Below, one piece after another: positions 28,625 through 37,601 of a stretch of DNA of 64,000 nt. Source of the DNA: Clostridia bacterium (GTDB lineage: Bacteria; Bacillota; Clostridia; Christensenellales; UBA1242); NCBI GenBank assembly GCA_017409005.1, contig JAFQTP010000001.1, forward strand, positions 88,218 to 152,217, read 5' to 3'. Both the position numbers and the translations under genes were made by a program. Positions within the stretch are counted from its first letter, which is position 1. Each line of letters starts with the position of its first letter. The notes under the pieces were generated by a model. It was not told the DNA's origin. It made no database searches and saw nothing but the letters and a program-made list of their open reading frames with translations.

Positions 28625-28660
28625 CTTAAAAAATAATTAACTCAAAGTTAAATAAAAGCA

Positions 28661-28693
28661 AAAAACAAAGCAAATAAACCCTGCTTTGTTTTT
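28661..28693 (+). terminator. Terminator after the unknown gene
   Basis: AAAAACAAAGCA pairs with TGCTTTGTTTTT around a nine-base loop. Confidence 0.85.
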
Positions 28694-28820
28694 GTTGTGT
28701 TAATGTTTATAACAAATTTATGTGTAAATAATTAAAATAAACACTAAAATTTGAATGCAAAAAATTGTAAATATTGTTAAAATAATAACGCTTAGTTTAT
28801 TTATATATTTAAATATATAA

Positions 28821-28849
28821 TTGACTATATAACTTAATTTTGATAATAT
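28821..28849 (+). promoter_or_regulatory. Promoter of lipoprotein gene
   Basis: TTGACT, 17 bases, TAATAT, giving a short leader of about 30 bases. Confidence 0.75.
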
Positions 28850-28886
28850 GTTATGTAGCATAATTTTTATTTATCTTGGAGAAGAA

Positions 28887-30377
28887 ATGAAAAAGTTTTT
28901 ATTATTAATTGTAGCACTTTTTATTTCAACAACCTTTATTTTAACAGGTTGTGGGGATAAGGGTTTAAAAGATTCCCCATCAGCAGAATCTGCAACAATA
29001 TCAAATGGCGGACTTGCTGTAACCAAAGGCGATTATTTATATTACGTAAATGGATTTAAATCGTACGAAGGTTTAGTTAAAGACAAAGATAATGTTTGGG
29101 GAAACCAAGTAATTGGTTCGATTTATCGTGTTAAACTTTCTAACAATGCAATTGCTCACAATTCAGATGGATTCCTAGAAAAATCTGAAGTTGTAATTCC
29201 TCAAATTGTTGGAACCGAAAATGCATGTTTTTATATTTTTGGAAGTTACATTTATTACGCAACACCAAACATGCAAGTAGACGAATATGGCAACCTTCTT
29301 AATGTTAGAAGCAATATTTGCCGTGCAAACATTAACGGAACCGACAATAAAGTTCTTTACACAACAGACCAAACATTATTAAGTTTAAACTGGACAATGT
29401 TTGAATTAGACGGAAAAGTTTATGTTGTTATGTTAGACGGAACAAAATTAATTAGCATTAATGCCGATGCTAAAAAGCCAGAAACAACAGTTATGGCTAA
29501 CAATGTTACATCTGCAGGACTAATTAAAACCGACAAACACATTCCTACCGACAACTATTACAATTCAACATCAACAATTGACGGCGTTAACAACTATGTT
29601 TACTACACCAGAGACATTACTGCCGACGATAATCTTGGCGGACTTGGTGGAAACTATTTTGCAAGAGTTAAACTTGGAACAAGCAAAGAAGAAAAAGTGG
29701 CAACCAATGGTAACACATATGCCATTACCGAAGCAAAAAATGGTTGCTTATATTACAACCGCACAAGAAGTGGTTCAAGCATTGCAACCCTTTGCAAATA
29801 CACTTTAGCAAGCGAAAGATCTCACAATGCTACTAGAGAAACCGAAATTTCTAATGTGAGCTACACATATTCATACATGTTAAACGCTAACAGCGAAAAT
29901 TATGTTGGTGCCGACATGGTTGCAGTTGATAGTTCAAATAACATTATTTTAATTTCTGTTGTAAATAACACAAAAACAACAAAAACAATTTACACTGGTT
30001 CAACTGCAGTTGTTCCTGTTGGACTTTATGGTTCAACCCTATTCTTCTTTGAAGGAACAGTTATTAACTACATTGATGTAACTGCAATAACCCCTCAAGT
30101 TAAAACAGTTGAAACAAACGAAAAAACTTTAAAAGTAAATAGTTCTGAAACTAAAACTAACATCGTGTTTGACTACGACGGACGAAATGTTTATTACTTT
30201 GCACAATATACTCCAAATGGCGGAGGCGAAGCTAACTACTATTTAAACCGCACCGACTTACAAGCTAGCGAACAAAAATCGGAATTTGTTGGAGTTTTTG
30301 CTGATGGACACGTTCCTGCTGAGCCAGAAGAAGATGGCGACACCGACCCAGAAAACGATGTTCCTTGGATTAGCTAA
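28887..30377 (+). CDS. Lipoprotein with predicted beta-propeller
   Basis: The 496-residue protein begins with a lipoprotein signal peptide whose lipobox is LTGC (Cys near residue 22). It should be anchored outside the membrane. The mature part repeats short blocks ending in YYV, IYYA or VYYF with Gly-Asp and Asn-Gly turns, as in DUF5050-like propeller proteins of clostridia; this fold is inferred. The C-terminus is acidic. The true start is ATG 28887, with GGAG five bases before it. A reading frame starting 39 bases upstream lacks a ribosome site and would spoil the signal peptide. It is a single-gene unit. Confidence 0.85.
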   Translation: MKKFLLLIVALFISTTFILTGCGDKGLKDSPSAESATISNGGLAVTKGDYLYYVNGFKSYEGLVKDKDNVWGNQVIGSIYRVKLSNNAIAHNSDGFLEKSEVVIPQIVGTENACFYIFGSYIYYATPNMQVDEYGNLLNVRSNICRANINGTDNKVLYTTDQTLLSLNWTMFELDGKVYVVMLDGTKLISINADAKKPETTVMANNVTSAGLIKTDKHIPTDNYYNSTSTIDGVNNYVYYTRDITADDNLGGLGGNYFARVKLGTSKEEKVATNGNTYAITEAKNGCLYYNRTRSGSSIATLCKYTLASERSHNATRETEISNVSYTYSYMLNANSENYVGADMVAVDSSNNIILISVVNNTKTTKTIYTGSTAVVPVGLYGSTLFFFEGTVINYIDVTAITPQVKTVETNEKTLKVNSSETKTNIVFDYDGRNVYYFAQYTPNGGGEANYYLNRTDLQASEQKSEFVGVFADGHVPAEPEEDGDTDPENDVPWIS

Positions 30378-30390
30378 TTAAGTAAAAAAT

Positions 30391-30420
30391 AAAAAGAACG
30401 GAAAATTCCGTTCTTTTTTT
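30391..30420. terminator. Bidirectional terminator between lipoprotein gene and ksgA
   Basis: AAAAAGAACGGAA pairs with TTCCGTTCTTTTT, with A- and T-runs on both sides between convergent genes. Confidence 0.9.
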
Positions 30421-30447
30421 ATTTTGTTCATCTGTTTTTACATTCTT

Positions 30448-31257
30448 TTAATTAAACAATAAATTAGATAGCAAAACAAATTGTTCTGGGCTTAACGCCT
30501 CGCCTCTAACCGATGGCGATAGGTTTAACTTAATAAACGCTTCGTCAATTTTGGTTTTATCTAAATTAAAACTGCTTTTTAAATTATTAACCAGCGTTTT
30601 ACGGCGCATATGAAAGGCTGCCTTAATTAGTTTACTTAAATTGTTATAATTGTTTATTTCATATTTTTGTTTATTAAAATCAATTCTAACAACAGCACTA
30701 TCAACATTTGGTGCTGGAATAAACATATTTCGTTTAACTATTCTGGTTATTTTAGTATCGGCAATGGCGTTTATAACCGCCGTAATTGCCCCATATTCCT
30801 CGGTGTTATGTTTTGCAACTAAACGCTCGGCAACTTCTTTTTGAACCATTATAACCATAGTTTTAAGCCTAGTCGCATTTTCCAGGAATTTAAAAATTAT
30901 TGGGGTTGTAATGTAATATGGCAAATTAGCAACCATAACATATTCACCCTCAAAATTATTTTCAATGTTTTCAATGCTTTCTTTCATTATATCTTGAAAC
31001 ACAACTTTAACATTTGTGCTATTTGCAAGCGTATTTAAAATTGTTGGTTCTAAATTTTTATCAATTTCGTAGCTAACAACCTTTTTTGCTTGCAACCCAA
31101 TTTCCTTGGTTAATGTTGCGGCACCAGTGCCAATTTCTAAAACTTCGGTTTGCTTATTAACACCACCATCTGCAACAATGGCTTTAAGTAAATTTGTGTC
31201 AAAAATAAAGTTTTGTCCAAAACTTTTATTAAATTTTATGTTTAACTTTTCTTCCAT
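30448..31257 (-). CDS. ksgA: 16S rRNA A1518/A1519 dimethyltransferase
   Basis: The 269-residue enzyme dimethylates two adjacent adenosines near the 3' end of 16S rRNA. It has the SAM motif LEIGTGAATLTKEI (about residue 40) and the catalytic NLPYYITTP (about residue 110). Its start ATG overlaps the tatD stop by one base (TAATG), a sign of translational coupling. It is the last gene of metG-tatD-ksgA; rnmV, which lies between tatD and ksgA in Bacillus, is missing here. Confidence 0.96.
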   Translation of the reverse strand: MEEKLNIKFNKSFGQNFIFDTNLLKAIVADGGVNKQTEVLEIGTGAATLTKEIGLQAKKVVSYEIDKNLEPTILNTLANSTNVKVVFQDIMKESIENIENNFEGEYVMVANLPYYITTPIIFKFLENATRLKTMVIMVQKEVAERLVAKHNTEEYGAITAVINAIADTKITRIVKRNMFIPAPNVDSAVVRIDFNKQKYEINNYNNLSKLIKAAFHMRRKTLVNNLKSSFNLDKTKIDEAFIKLNLSPSVRGEALSPEQFVLLSNLLFN

Positions 31258-32045
31258 TAAATTTCCTTTAATTTTGTAAACACACTAAGCACATTTTTAT
31301 TTGTTTGTTTAATTAATTCGTTTAAATCCATATTTTTAATTTCAGCAATCTTTTTTGCAACCAAAAACACGTTTTTAGGTTGATTTCGCTCTTTCCCCCT
31401 AAGAGGTTCAGGAGTTAAATATGGGCAATCGGTTTCAAGCAAGATATCTTTTACATCAACTTCAGCTAACAGCTTTGGTGCATTTTTCGAATTTTTAAAG
31501 GTTATTGCTCCACCAAACGAAAATTTTAAACCAAAACCTTTATAAATTTTGTATGTTTCAACACTTTCGTTAAAGCAATGAACCACACCGCCATTATTAA
31601 TTAAATGTTTATTTTGCCTTAAAATATCAACAACATCGCCAACAGCATCGCGTTCGTGAATAACAATTGGAACACCCAGTTTGTTTGCAATTTCAAGTTG
31701 TTTTATAAACACTTGTTTTTGAGTTTGTTTACTAAAGTTTTCGTAATGATAATCCAACCCAATTTCGCCTAACGCCAAAACTTTTTTATTTGGTAAATTA
31801 TTAGTTAAAAACTCCTCAAACTCAACATTCCATTTTTCGGCGTCTGATGGATGCATACCAATTATTGCATAAACATTTTCATGCTTTTCGGCAAGTTCTA
31901 AAGCACGCTTGCTTGAAACAAAATCATAACCCACAACAAAAGCATATTGTAGGTTATCATTTTCAAAATTATTAATATATTCTTCGGCATTGCCCCAAAA
32001 ATAATCGTCGTTTAAGTGGCAATGTGTGTCAATAAGTTTTTCCAT
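31257..32045 (-). CDS. tatD: TatD-family metal-dependent DNase
   Basis: The 262-residue TIM-barrel protein has the TatD signatures DTHCHLND at the N-terminus, ALGEIGLDYH near residue 90 and LETDCPYLTPEPLRGK near residue 205. These carry the two-metal site. The family acts as a 3'-5' nuclease or deaminase-like hydrolase; the exact substrate here is unknown. Both ends overlap the neighbouring genes by one base (TAATG), so it is coupled to metG upstream and ksgA downstream. Confidence 0.95.
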   Translation of the reverse strand: MEKLIDTHCHLNDDYFWGNAEEYINNFENDNLQYAFVVGYDFVSSKRALELAEKHENVYAIIGMHPSDAEKWNVEFEEFLTNNLPNKKVLALGEIGLDYHYENFSKQTQKQVFIKQLEIANKLGVPIVIHERDAVGDVVDILRQNKHLINNGGVVHCFNESVETYKIYKGFGLKFSFGGAITFKNSKNAPKLLAEVDVKDILLETDCPYLTPEPLRGKERNQPKNVFLVAKKIAEIKNMDLNELIKQTNKNVLSVFTKLKEI

Positions 32046-34009
32046 TAGCTAACTTCACAACCATCTTTAAAGTTTGAAATTGGGCTAACTAAAGCTAAAT
32101 CGCCAGTGTTATCGTCGTAAGCACACAAAATCATGCCCTCGCTTAAAATACCTTTTAATTTGCGTGGAGCAAGGTTTGTTACAACAACAACTTGTTTACC
32201 AATAATATCTTCTGGTTTATAGGTTTTTGCAATACCACTAACAATGGTTCGAACTTCGTTTCCTAGTTTAACAGTGTTTTTAAGAAGTTTATCGCTTCCC
32301 TCAACCTTAACACTATCGGTAATTGTTCCAACTTTTAATTCAACTTTTTCGAAAGCATCAAATTCAATTGTTGGTTTACTTTCTTTTTTCTCTTCAACTT
32401 TTACGCCATTTTCTTTATTGAACTCTTTAATTTGTTCAGCTTTAATTTCTTCAGCCTTCTTTAAAACTTCTTTTAAATCGAACCTTGGGAATAAAACTTC
32501 TGGTTTTTCGGTTACATGATATTCTTTTTCAACACCAAACTCGCAAATTTGTTCAACTGTGCGTAGTTTTGTGTTAAACATATCGGCAACTTTTTGAGCT
32601 GTTTCAGGCATAAATGGTTCAAGTAAACTTGTTCCAATAATAATTGTTTCACACAAATTATATAAAACATTTTCTAAATATTTTTCGTTTTCTGGGTTTT
32701 TAGCAAGCACCCAAGGGCAAGTTTCGTCGATGTATTTATTTGCACGTTTAAACAATGCCAAAACTTCACTGGTTGCATCGGCAATTTTTAGGTTGTCCAT
32801 GTGTTTTTTAACTTTTTCGTAAGTTTGTTTAGCAGTTTCTTTTAAACTAGCATCGGCTTCTGGTGTTAAAGTTACAACTCTATTTTCAACTTCGCCTTTA
32901 AAATATTTGTTAACCATTGCAATGGTTCGGCTAACAAGGTTTCCATAAACATTTGCCAAATCCGAATTAATGCGGTCGGTCATAAGTTCCCAACCAACAA
33001 GACCATCGTTTTCCATACCCATTTCGTTTAAAACATAGTATCTAACAGCGTCAGCACCAAAAACATCTGCCAAATCGTCGAAGTACAACACATTTCCTTT
33101 CGATTTACTCATTTTTTCGCCATCTTGAAGTAGCCAACCATGGCCATAAACCTTTTTAGGAAGAGGTAAACCTAGAGCCATTAAGAAAATTGGCCAATAA
33201 ATAACGTGGAATCTAACAATATCTTTACCAATAACATGTAAATCAGCAGGCCAGAATTTTTCAAAGTTTTCTTTATTATTTCCATCAACATCGTAGCCAA
33301 GACCTGTAATGTAGTTTGTTAAAGCATCTAACCAAACATAAACAACGTGTTTTGTGTTAAAGTTAACAGGAACGCCCCATTTAAAGCTTGTGCGTGAAAC
33401 ACACAAATCTTGAAGTCCTTTACTTAAAAAGTTGTTAACCATTTCATTTTTTCTTGAAACAGGGGCAATAAAATCTGGGTGTTCGTTATAATACTGAATA
33501 AGTTTATCGGCATATTTACTCATTTTAAAGAAATATGCTTCTTCTTTTGCCTTTTTAACTTCACGTCCGCAATCTGGGCATTTACCATCAACTAATTGTG
33601 ATTCTGTCCAAAACGATTCGCATGGTGTGCAATAAAGTCCCTCGTAACTACCCAAATAAATATCACCTTGGTCAAAAAGTTTATTAAATATTTTTTGAAC
33701 TTGTTTTTCGTGGTCATCGTCGGTGGTTCTAATAAATTTATCGTATGAAATATTTGCTTTATCCCACAAACGTTTAATAACACCTGCAACATCGTCAACA
33801 AATTGTTTTGGGGTTAAACCTTTAGCAGTTGCTTTTTCTTCAATTTTTTGACCATGCTCGTCGGTTCCAGTTTGAAAAAACACGTTGTAGCCTTCAAAGC
33901 GTTTAAAACGTGCAATACTATCACTTAAAATAATTTCGTAAATGTTGCCAATGTGTGGCTTACCAGATGTGTAAGCAATGGCTGTTGTAATATAATAATT
34001 TTTATTCAT
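32045..34009 (-). CDS. metG: Methionyl-tRNA synthetase
   Basis: The 654-residue enzyme charges tRNA-Met. It has the class I signatures GKPHIGNIYE near residue 15 and KMSKSKGN near residue 300. A zinc knuckle, CTPC with CPDC, lies near residues 125-145. A C-terminal EMAP-II-like tRNA-binding domain starts near residue 545 after a Lys/Glu linker. The start ATG has only a distant AAGGA. It heads the metG-tatD-ksgA operon. No T-box leader is seen in the 145 bases before it. Confidence 0.97.
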   Translation of the reverse strand: MNKNYYITTAIAYTSGKPHIGNIYEIILSDSIARFKRFEGYNVFFQTGTDEHGQKIEEKATAKGLTPKQFVDDVAGVIKRLWDKANISYDKFIRTTDDDHEKQVQKIFNKLFDQGDIYLGSYEGLYCTPCESFWTESQLVDGKCPDCGREVKKAKEEAYFFKMSKYADKLIQYYNEHPDFIAPVSRKNEMVNNFLSKGLQDLCVSRTSFKWGVPVNFNTKHVVYVWLDALTNYITGLGYDVDGNNKENFEKFWPADLHVIGKDIVRFHVIYWPIFLMALGLPLPKKVYGHGWLLQDGEKMSKSKGNVLYFDDLADVFGADAVRYYVLNEMGMENDGLVGWELMTDRINSDLANVYGNLVSRTIAMVNKYFKGEVENRVVTLTPEADASLKETAKQTYEKVKKHMDNLKIADATSEVLALFKRANKYIDETCPWVLAKNPENEKYLENVLYNLCETIIIGTSLLEPFMPETAQKVADMFNTKLRTVEQICEFGVEKEYHVTEKPEVLFPRFDLKEVLKKAEEIKAEQIKEFNKENGVKVEEKKESKPTIEFDAFEKVELKVGTITDSVKVEGSDKLLKNTVKLGNEVRTIVSGIAKTYKPEDIIGKQVVVVTNLAPRKLKGILSEGMILCAYDDNTGDLALVSPISNFKDGCEVS

Positions 34010-34045
34010 ATTTACGCACTTTTCCTTAAAAGTTTTTACCTAATT

Positions 34046-34074
34046 ATGATAACACACAATTTAAATGTTGTAAA
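34046..34074 (-). promoter_or_regulatory. Promoter of metG operon
   Basis: Minus-strand TTTACA, 17 bases, TATCAT with a TGT extension. The leader would be about 30 bases. Confidence 0.65.
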
Positions 34075-34153
34075 TCCAAATTAGTGCAACTGCATTAAGC
34101 ATAATTAAAAAAAAGACCTCATATTATTTATAAAATTAAAAAAGGACAAGTTT

Positions 34154-34777
34154 ATGAATGCAGTTTGGATTAGTTTTATGATTGTTGGCTTGGGCATTAT
34201 GCTTTTTAATAATGTCGATATTGCATTTTCAACCATTTTAACAGGTTCGGAAAAAGCAATTAGTTTAGCCCTTAAACTTTGGGCTATTTACGCTGTGTGG
34301 CTAGGCATTTTAAAAATTGTTGAAGATACAGGCTTAAATAATAAAATTGCCAAACTTTTAAGCCCAATAATTAACAAATTGTTTGGCAAAACCAACCCAG
34401 AAGTTAAAAACCAAATTGCAGTTAACCTAACCAGCAACATGCTTGGCATGGGCAACGCTTGCACACCTAGTGCAATAAACGCCATTAATGGCATGGATAA
34501 AGGAAGCGATGTTGCAACCGCTGGCATGCTTATGCTTATGATTTTAAACACCTCTAGCCTCGAAATTTTACCAACAACGGTAATTGGACTTAGGGTTGCT
34601 GCCGGAAGTTTAAACCCAAACGACATAATTTTTCCAACACTTATTGCAACCACTGTTAGCACGGTTAGCGGTGTTGTTATGTGCAAGTTGTGTGAAAAAC
34701 TTAAAAGCAAATTAAAACAACGTAAAAATACAACCGAACTATCAAAGCAAACACCAGTGTTTAAAAAGGTGAAATAA
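34154..34777 (+). CDS. spmA: Spore maturation protein A
   Basis: The 207-residue membrane protein has several helices and the SpmA core LTSNMLGMGNACTPSAINA with ILNTSSLEILPTT. SpmA and SpmB are needed for spore core dehydration. The gene overlaps spmB by one base (TAATG). It is divergent from metG. SD AAAGGA precedes the ATG. In several clostridia spmA and spmB are fused or adjacent; here they are separate. Confidence 0.94.
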   Translation: MNAVWISFMIVGLGIMLFNNVDIAFSTILTGSEKAISLALKLWAIYAVWLGILKIVEDTGLNNKIAKLLSPIINKLFGKTNPEVKNQIAVNLTSNMLGMGNACTPSAINAINGMDKGSDVATAGMLMLMILNTSSLEILPTTVIGLRVAAGSLNPNDIIFPTLIATTVSTVSGVVMCKLCEKLKSKLKQRKNTTELSKQTPVFKKVK

Positions 34778-35286
34778 TGATAAGTTCTTACATTATTCCA
34801 ATTTTAATAATTTTGTTAATAATCTATTCAGTAATAAAACGAAAAAATGCTTATTCAAGTTTTGTTTACGGAGCAAAAACCAGTTTTGATTTAGTTTTAA
34901 CAAGTTTTCCTTACATTGTTGCAATTTTTATTGCAATAGAACTTTTTTCAGTTAGTGGTTTAAGCACAATAATGGGAAAACTTCTTGCACCACTATTTAA
35001 CATACTAGGCATTCCAACCGAACTTAGCGAACTTATTTTATTAAAGCCATTTTCAGGGTGTGGTAGTTTGGCTGTGCTTGAAAACATTTTTTCAACTTAT
35101 GGCGTAGATTCATATTTGGCTCGTGCAGGTTGTGCTATTGTCGGAAGTAGCGAAGCAATTTTTTATATTACTGCTGTTTATTTTTCTGGCACTAAAGTTA
35201 AAAAATTTTCTTATGGTATACCAGTTGCAATAATAAGCAATTTATTAGGAGTTGTAGCAGCGTGTTTAATTTGTAAAGTAATTTAA
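34777..35286 (+). CDS. spmB: Spore maturation protein B
   Basis: The 169-residue membrane protein is SpmB. It has hydrophobic segments throughout and the conserved stretch LKPFSGCGSLAVLENIF followed by GSSEAIFYITAVYF. Its ATG overlaps the spmA stop, so the two are translated together. It works with SpmA in spore core dehydration. Confidence 0.93.
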   Translation: MISSYIIPILIILLIIYSVIKRKNAYSSFVYGAKTSFDLVLTSFPYIVAIFIAIELFSVSGLSTIMGKLLAPLFNILGIPTELSELILLKPFSGCGSLAVLENIFSTYGVDSYLARAGCAIVGSSEAIFYITAVYFSGTKVKKFSYGIPVAIISNLLGVVAACLICKVI

Positions 35287-35320
35287 AAAATAGCATCTTT
35301 ATTTTTAGTAAAAAGTGTGT

Positions 35321-35326
35321 TACAAT
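35321..35326 (+). promoter_or_regulatory. TG-extended -10 directly before the HAD gene
   Basis: TGT-TACAAT ends six bases before the ATG, so transcription would begin at about the A of the start codon. A -35 match is poor (TTTATT at 17-base spacing). No ribosome site lies between the -10 and the ATG. Confidence 0.5.
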
Positions 35327-35332
35327 GATTAC

Positions 35333-36118
35333 ATGAAAATTGCAATTGACATTGACAACACAGTGTTTACAAACAACTCAATAATTTACAGATTTTTAAA
35401 CAATCGCCAACATTTAGGTAGTTTAGAAGATACTGAATTGAAATATGATAAGGTTGAAAAACACCCAACAAAGCCAAGCATTAAAAACCTTTTCCCATTT
35501 TTAAACCCATCAAAATATGTTGCATTTAAAGATTCTATAGATGTTATTAACTCGTTTTTTAATCAGGGGCACGAAATTGTGTTTTTATCAAACAGACCAA
35601 CCATGTTAAAAGGTTCAACACTTGAACTTTTAGATAAATTTGGTGTAATGTATGATTCGCTAATTTTAGGTTGTAAAAACAAACATTTATTCTGCCAAAA
35701 ATATGGTGTAGATGTTTTAATTGACGACCAAGAAAAAACTTGCTTAAACACTGCAAAATTGGGCACACGAGCAATATGTTTTAATCCCAACCATAATTAC
35801 ATTACAAGTTCAAACAAAAATTTTCCACCAAACCTATATCATGCCAGAACATGGAAAACAATTGAACACATGGTTTCATATATGGACGTGTTTCAGTTAT
35901 TTACCGACGGATATAATGTTTTAAACGACCATGTTCGCGAAAGCAGACTGGTTGAATTTTTTAAAGCGGCACGCCCACTATATCGTGAGCTTATTATTTC
36001 TAAATATGCCGACAAACACAGTTTAAAAACCTATGTAACACCGCGAACAACATTTTTAACACCAGAAGATATTTTAAGAAAATTAGAAAAACAAGATAAT
36101 GAACTAAACAAAAAATAA
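35333..36118 (+). CDS. HAD-superfamily 5'-nucleotidase-like protein
   Basis: The 261-residue protein has the HAD motifs in order: MKIAIDIDNTVF at the N-terminus, FLSNRP near residue 90, a lysine in GCKNKHLFCQKYG near residue 118 and VLIDDQ near residue 130. This resembles the NT5C-type deoxynucleotidase or phosphatase group; the substrate is not known. I use ATG 35333. The longer frame from a GTG 18 bases upstream would lie inside the promoter. The mRNA is probably leaderless. It sits between spmB and a terminator shared with rsmI. Confidence 0.8.
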   Translation: MKIAIDIDNTVFTNNSIIYRFLNNRQHLGSLEDTELKYDKVEKHPTKPSIKNLFPFLNPSKYVAFKDSIDVINSFFNQGHEIVFLSNRPTMLKGSTLELLDKFGVMYDSLILGCKNKHLFCQKYGVDVLIDDQEKTCLNTAKLGTRAICFNPNHNYITSSNKNFPPNLYHARTWKTIEHMVSYMDVFQLFTDGYNVLNDHVRESRLVEFFKAARPLYRELIISKYADKHSLKTYVTPRTTFLTPEDILRKLEKQDNELNKK

Positions 36119-36144
36119 AAAACACCTAGTTTTAGGTGTTTTTT
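36117..36144. terminator. Terminator between HAD gene and rsmI
   Basis: AACACCTA pairs with TAGGTGTT around GTTT, with A- and T-runs on both sides, between convergent genes. Confidence 0.88.
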
Positions 36145-36148
36145 GTTG

Positions 36149-36946
36149 TTATAAATCGATTGCAACTTTATATACTTCCGATTTTTTTAAACCACGATCG
36201 GCACAAACAAATTTAATTGCATCTTGCTTAGAAAAACCTTGATTAATGTAGTGTAATAAATGTTCTTTAACCGAAAGAGTGTTAAGTTCGTTATCCTGAA
36301 TATTATTATTTAAAACCAACACAAATTCGCCACGCTTATCGCCACTATAACCTTGTTTTAAAGTTGTAAAAGTTTTTTCTTCAAACATTTTGGTTATTTC
36401 CCTAACCACACACACTTCCCTATCACCAAAAACATTTAAAAGTGTGTTAAAATCCTTTTCAATATTATGGCAAGAAACATAAAAAATTAATGTTGATTGC
36501 ACATTTTTATATTGCATTAGCAAATTTGTTACATCTTTATTTTTTTCAGGCAAAAACCCAATAAAAGTAAATGGCGCACTATATCCGCTTAAAATGAAAG
36601 CATTAATTAGCGCACATGGACCAGAAACAACTGTGTATTCTAAATTTTGTTGTTTTACTTCGTTAACCAAAATATTGCCGGGGTCGGAAACTGCCGGCAT
36701 GCCTGCATCAGAAATAAGTGCAACATCTTTACCACTTTTTAAATCGTCCACAATTTTGTTAAGCATTTCGCGTTCGTTAAATTTATGATAGCTTTTTAGC
36801 GGTTTTTTTATTTGGTAGTGGTTAAGTAGCACACTGCTAGTTCTGGTATCTTCACACAAAATATAATCAACTTTGTTTAAAATTTCTACCGCATAGTTAT
36901 TAAATTCTTTTAAATTGCCAATTGGCGTTCCTACTAAATAAAGCAT
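36149..36946 (-). CDS. rsmI: 16S rRNA C1402 2'-O-methyltransferase
   Basis: The 265-residue tetrapyrrole-methylase-fold enzyme is RsmI. Motifs are MLYLVGTPIGNLKEF at the N-terminus, ILCEDTRTSSVLL near residue 35, LISDAGMPAVSDPG near residue 78 and a C-terminal helical domain. It methylates the ribose of C1402 in 16S rRNA. Its ATG lies one base after the stop of the upstream methyltransferase, so they are coupled. Last gene of the holB operon. Confidence 0.96.
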   Translation of the reverse strand: MLYLVGTPIGNLKEFNNYAVEILNKVDYILCEDTRTSSVLLNHYQIKKPLKSYHKFNEREMLNKIVDDLKSGKDVALISDAGMPAVSDPGNILVNEVKQQNLEYTVVSGPCALINAFILSGYSAPFTFIGFLPEKNKDVTNLLMQYKNVQSTLIFYVSCHNIEKDFNTLLNVFGDREVCVVREITKMFEEKTFTTLKQGYSGDKRGEFVLVLNNNIQDNELNTLSVKEHLLHYINQGFSKQDAIKFVCADRGLKKSEVYKVAIDL

Positions 36947-36947
36947 G

Positions 36948-37601
36948 TTATACTTGGATTTTTAATCCGCTTTTTGCTCCTTTTTTTCCTTCAACTAAAA
37001 TTATGTTAGCACCCTTTGTGCTTTTTCTTATTTTTAAAACTTTTGGCTCTATGCCATATTTACGCATTAAACAAAACAGGTCGGTTAAACGTTCTTCTTT
37101 GTTAACTGTGTAAAACTTTCCGCCAAATTTAAGCAGTTTACTTGCTTCACACACAATTTCTTCTAGCGTAACCGTTATTTCGTGTTTACAAATTGCAATT
37201 TCACGCTTTTCTGAAATTTCGCCGCCATTGTTTATTTTATATGGCGGATTGCACACAACAACTTCAAAACCATCACCAATTTGTTTATGTATGTTTTGAA
37301 GTGGTGCATTTATAACCTCAACATTTGTTAGTTTATTATAGTTAACACTACGTTTGCTCATGGAAGCAAGTTCTTCTTGCAATTCAACTAAATAAACTTG
37401 TTTTGCTTTAGTTTTAGCTTGAGCCAAAATACCAATAACTCCACTGCCACTACACAAATCTACAATGCGGTCTTTAGCCCCACATTTAATAAAATTACAT
37501 AGTTCAACAGCATCGGAAGTAAAGCAATATAAATTAGGGTTTTGAATTATAAATAAGTTATTAAATTGCAAATCGTCTAAACGTTCGTTTGGTTTAAGCA
37601 T
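36948..37601 (-). CDS. TrmN6/YabB-like SAM-dependent methyltransferase
   Basis: The 217-residue protein resembles YabB/TrmN6, which methylates adenine 37 of a valine tRNA. It has a SAM site IVDLCSGSGVIGILAQ (about residue 50) and the N6-adenine motif VVCNPPYKIN (about residue 115). I start it at ATG 37601 (MLKPNERLDDLQF), which overlaps the ricT end by eight bases; a longer frame only reads ricT out of phase. The order holB-ricT-yabB-rsmI is like Bacillus, minus yabA and yazA. Confidence 0.88.
   Translation of the reverse strand: MLKPNERLDDLQFNNLFIIQNPNLYCFTSDAVELCNFIKCGAKDRIVDLCSGSGVIGILAQAKTKAKQVYLVELQEELASMSKRSVNYNKLTNVEVINAPLQNIHKQIGDGFEVVVCNPPYKINNGGEISEKREIAICKHEITVTLEEIVCEASKLLKFGGKFYTVNKEERLTDLFCLMRKYGIEPKVLKIRKSTKGANIILVEGKKGAKSGLKIQV

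Noticed and set aside
34010-34153. T-box or SAM riboswitch before metG
   Set aside because: The 144-base gap holds only two divergent promoter regions; no T-box sequence, specifier hairpin or SAM-box motif can be seen.
34288-34710. Minus-strand frame of 140 codons over spmA
   Set aside because: Antisense of a clearly recognised gene; hydrophobic only because the sense strand codes for membrane helices.
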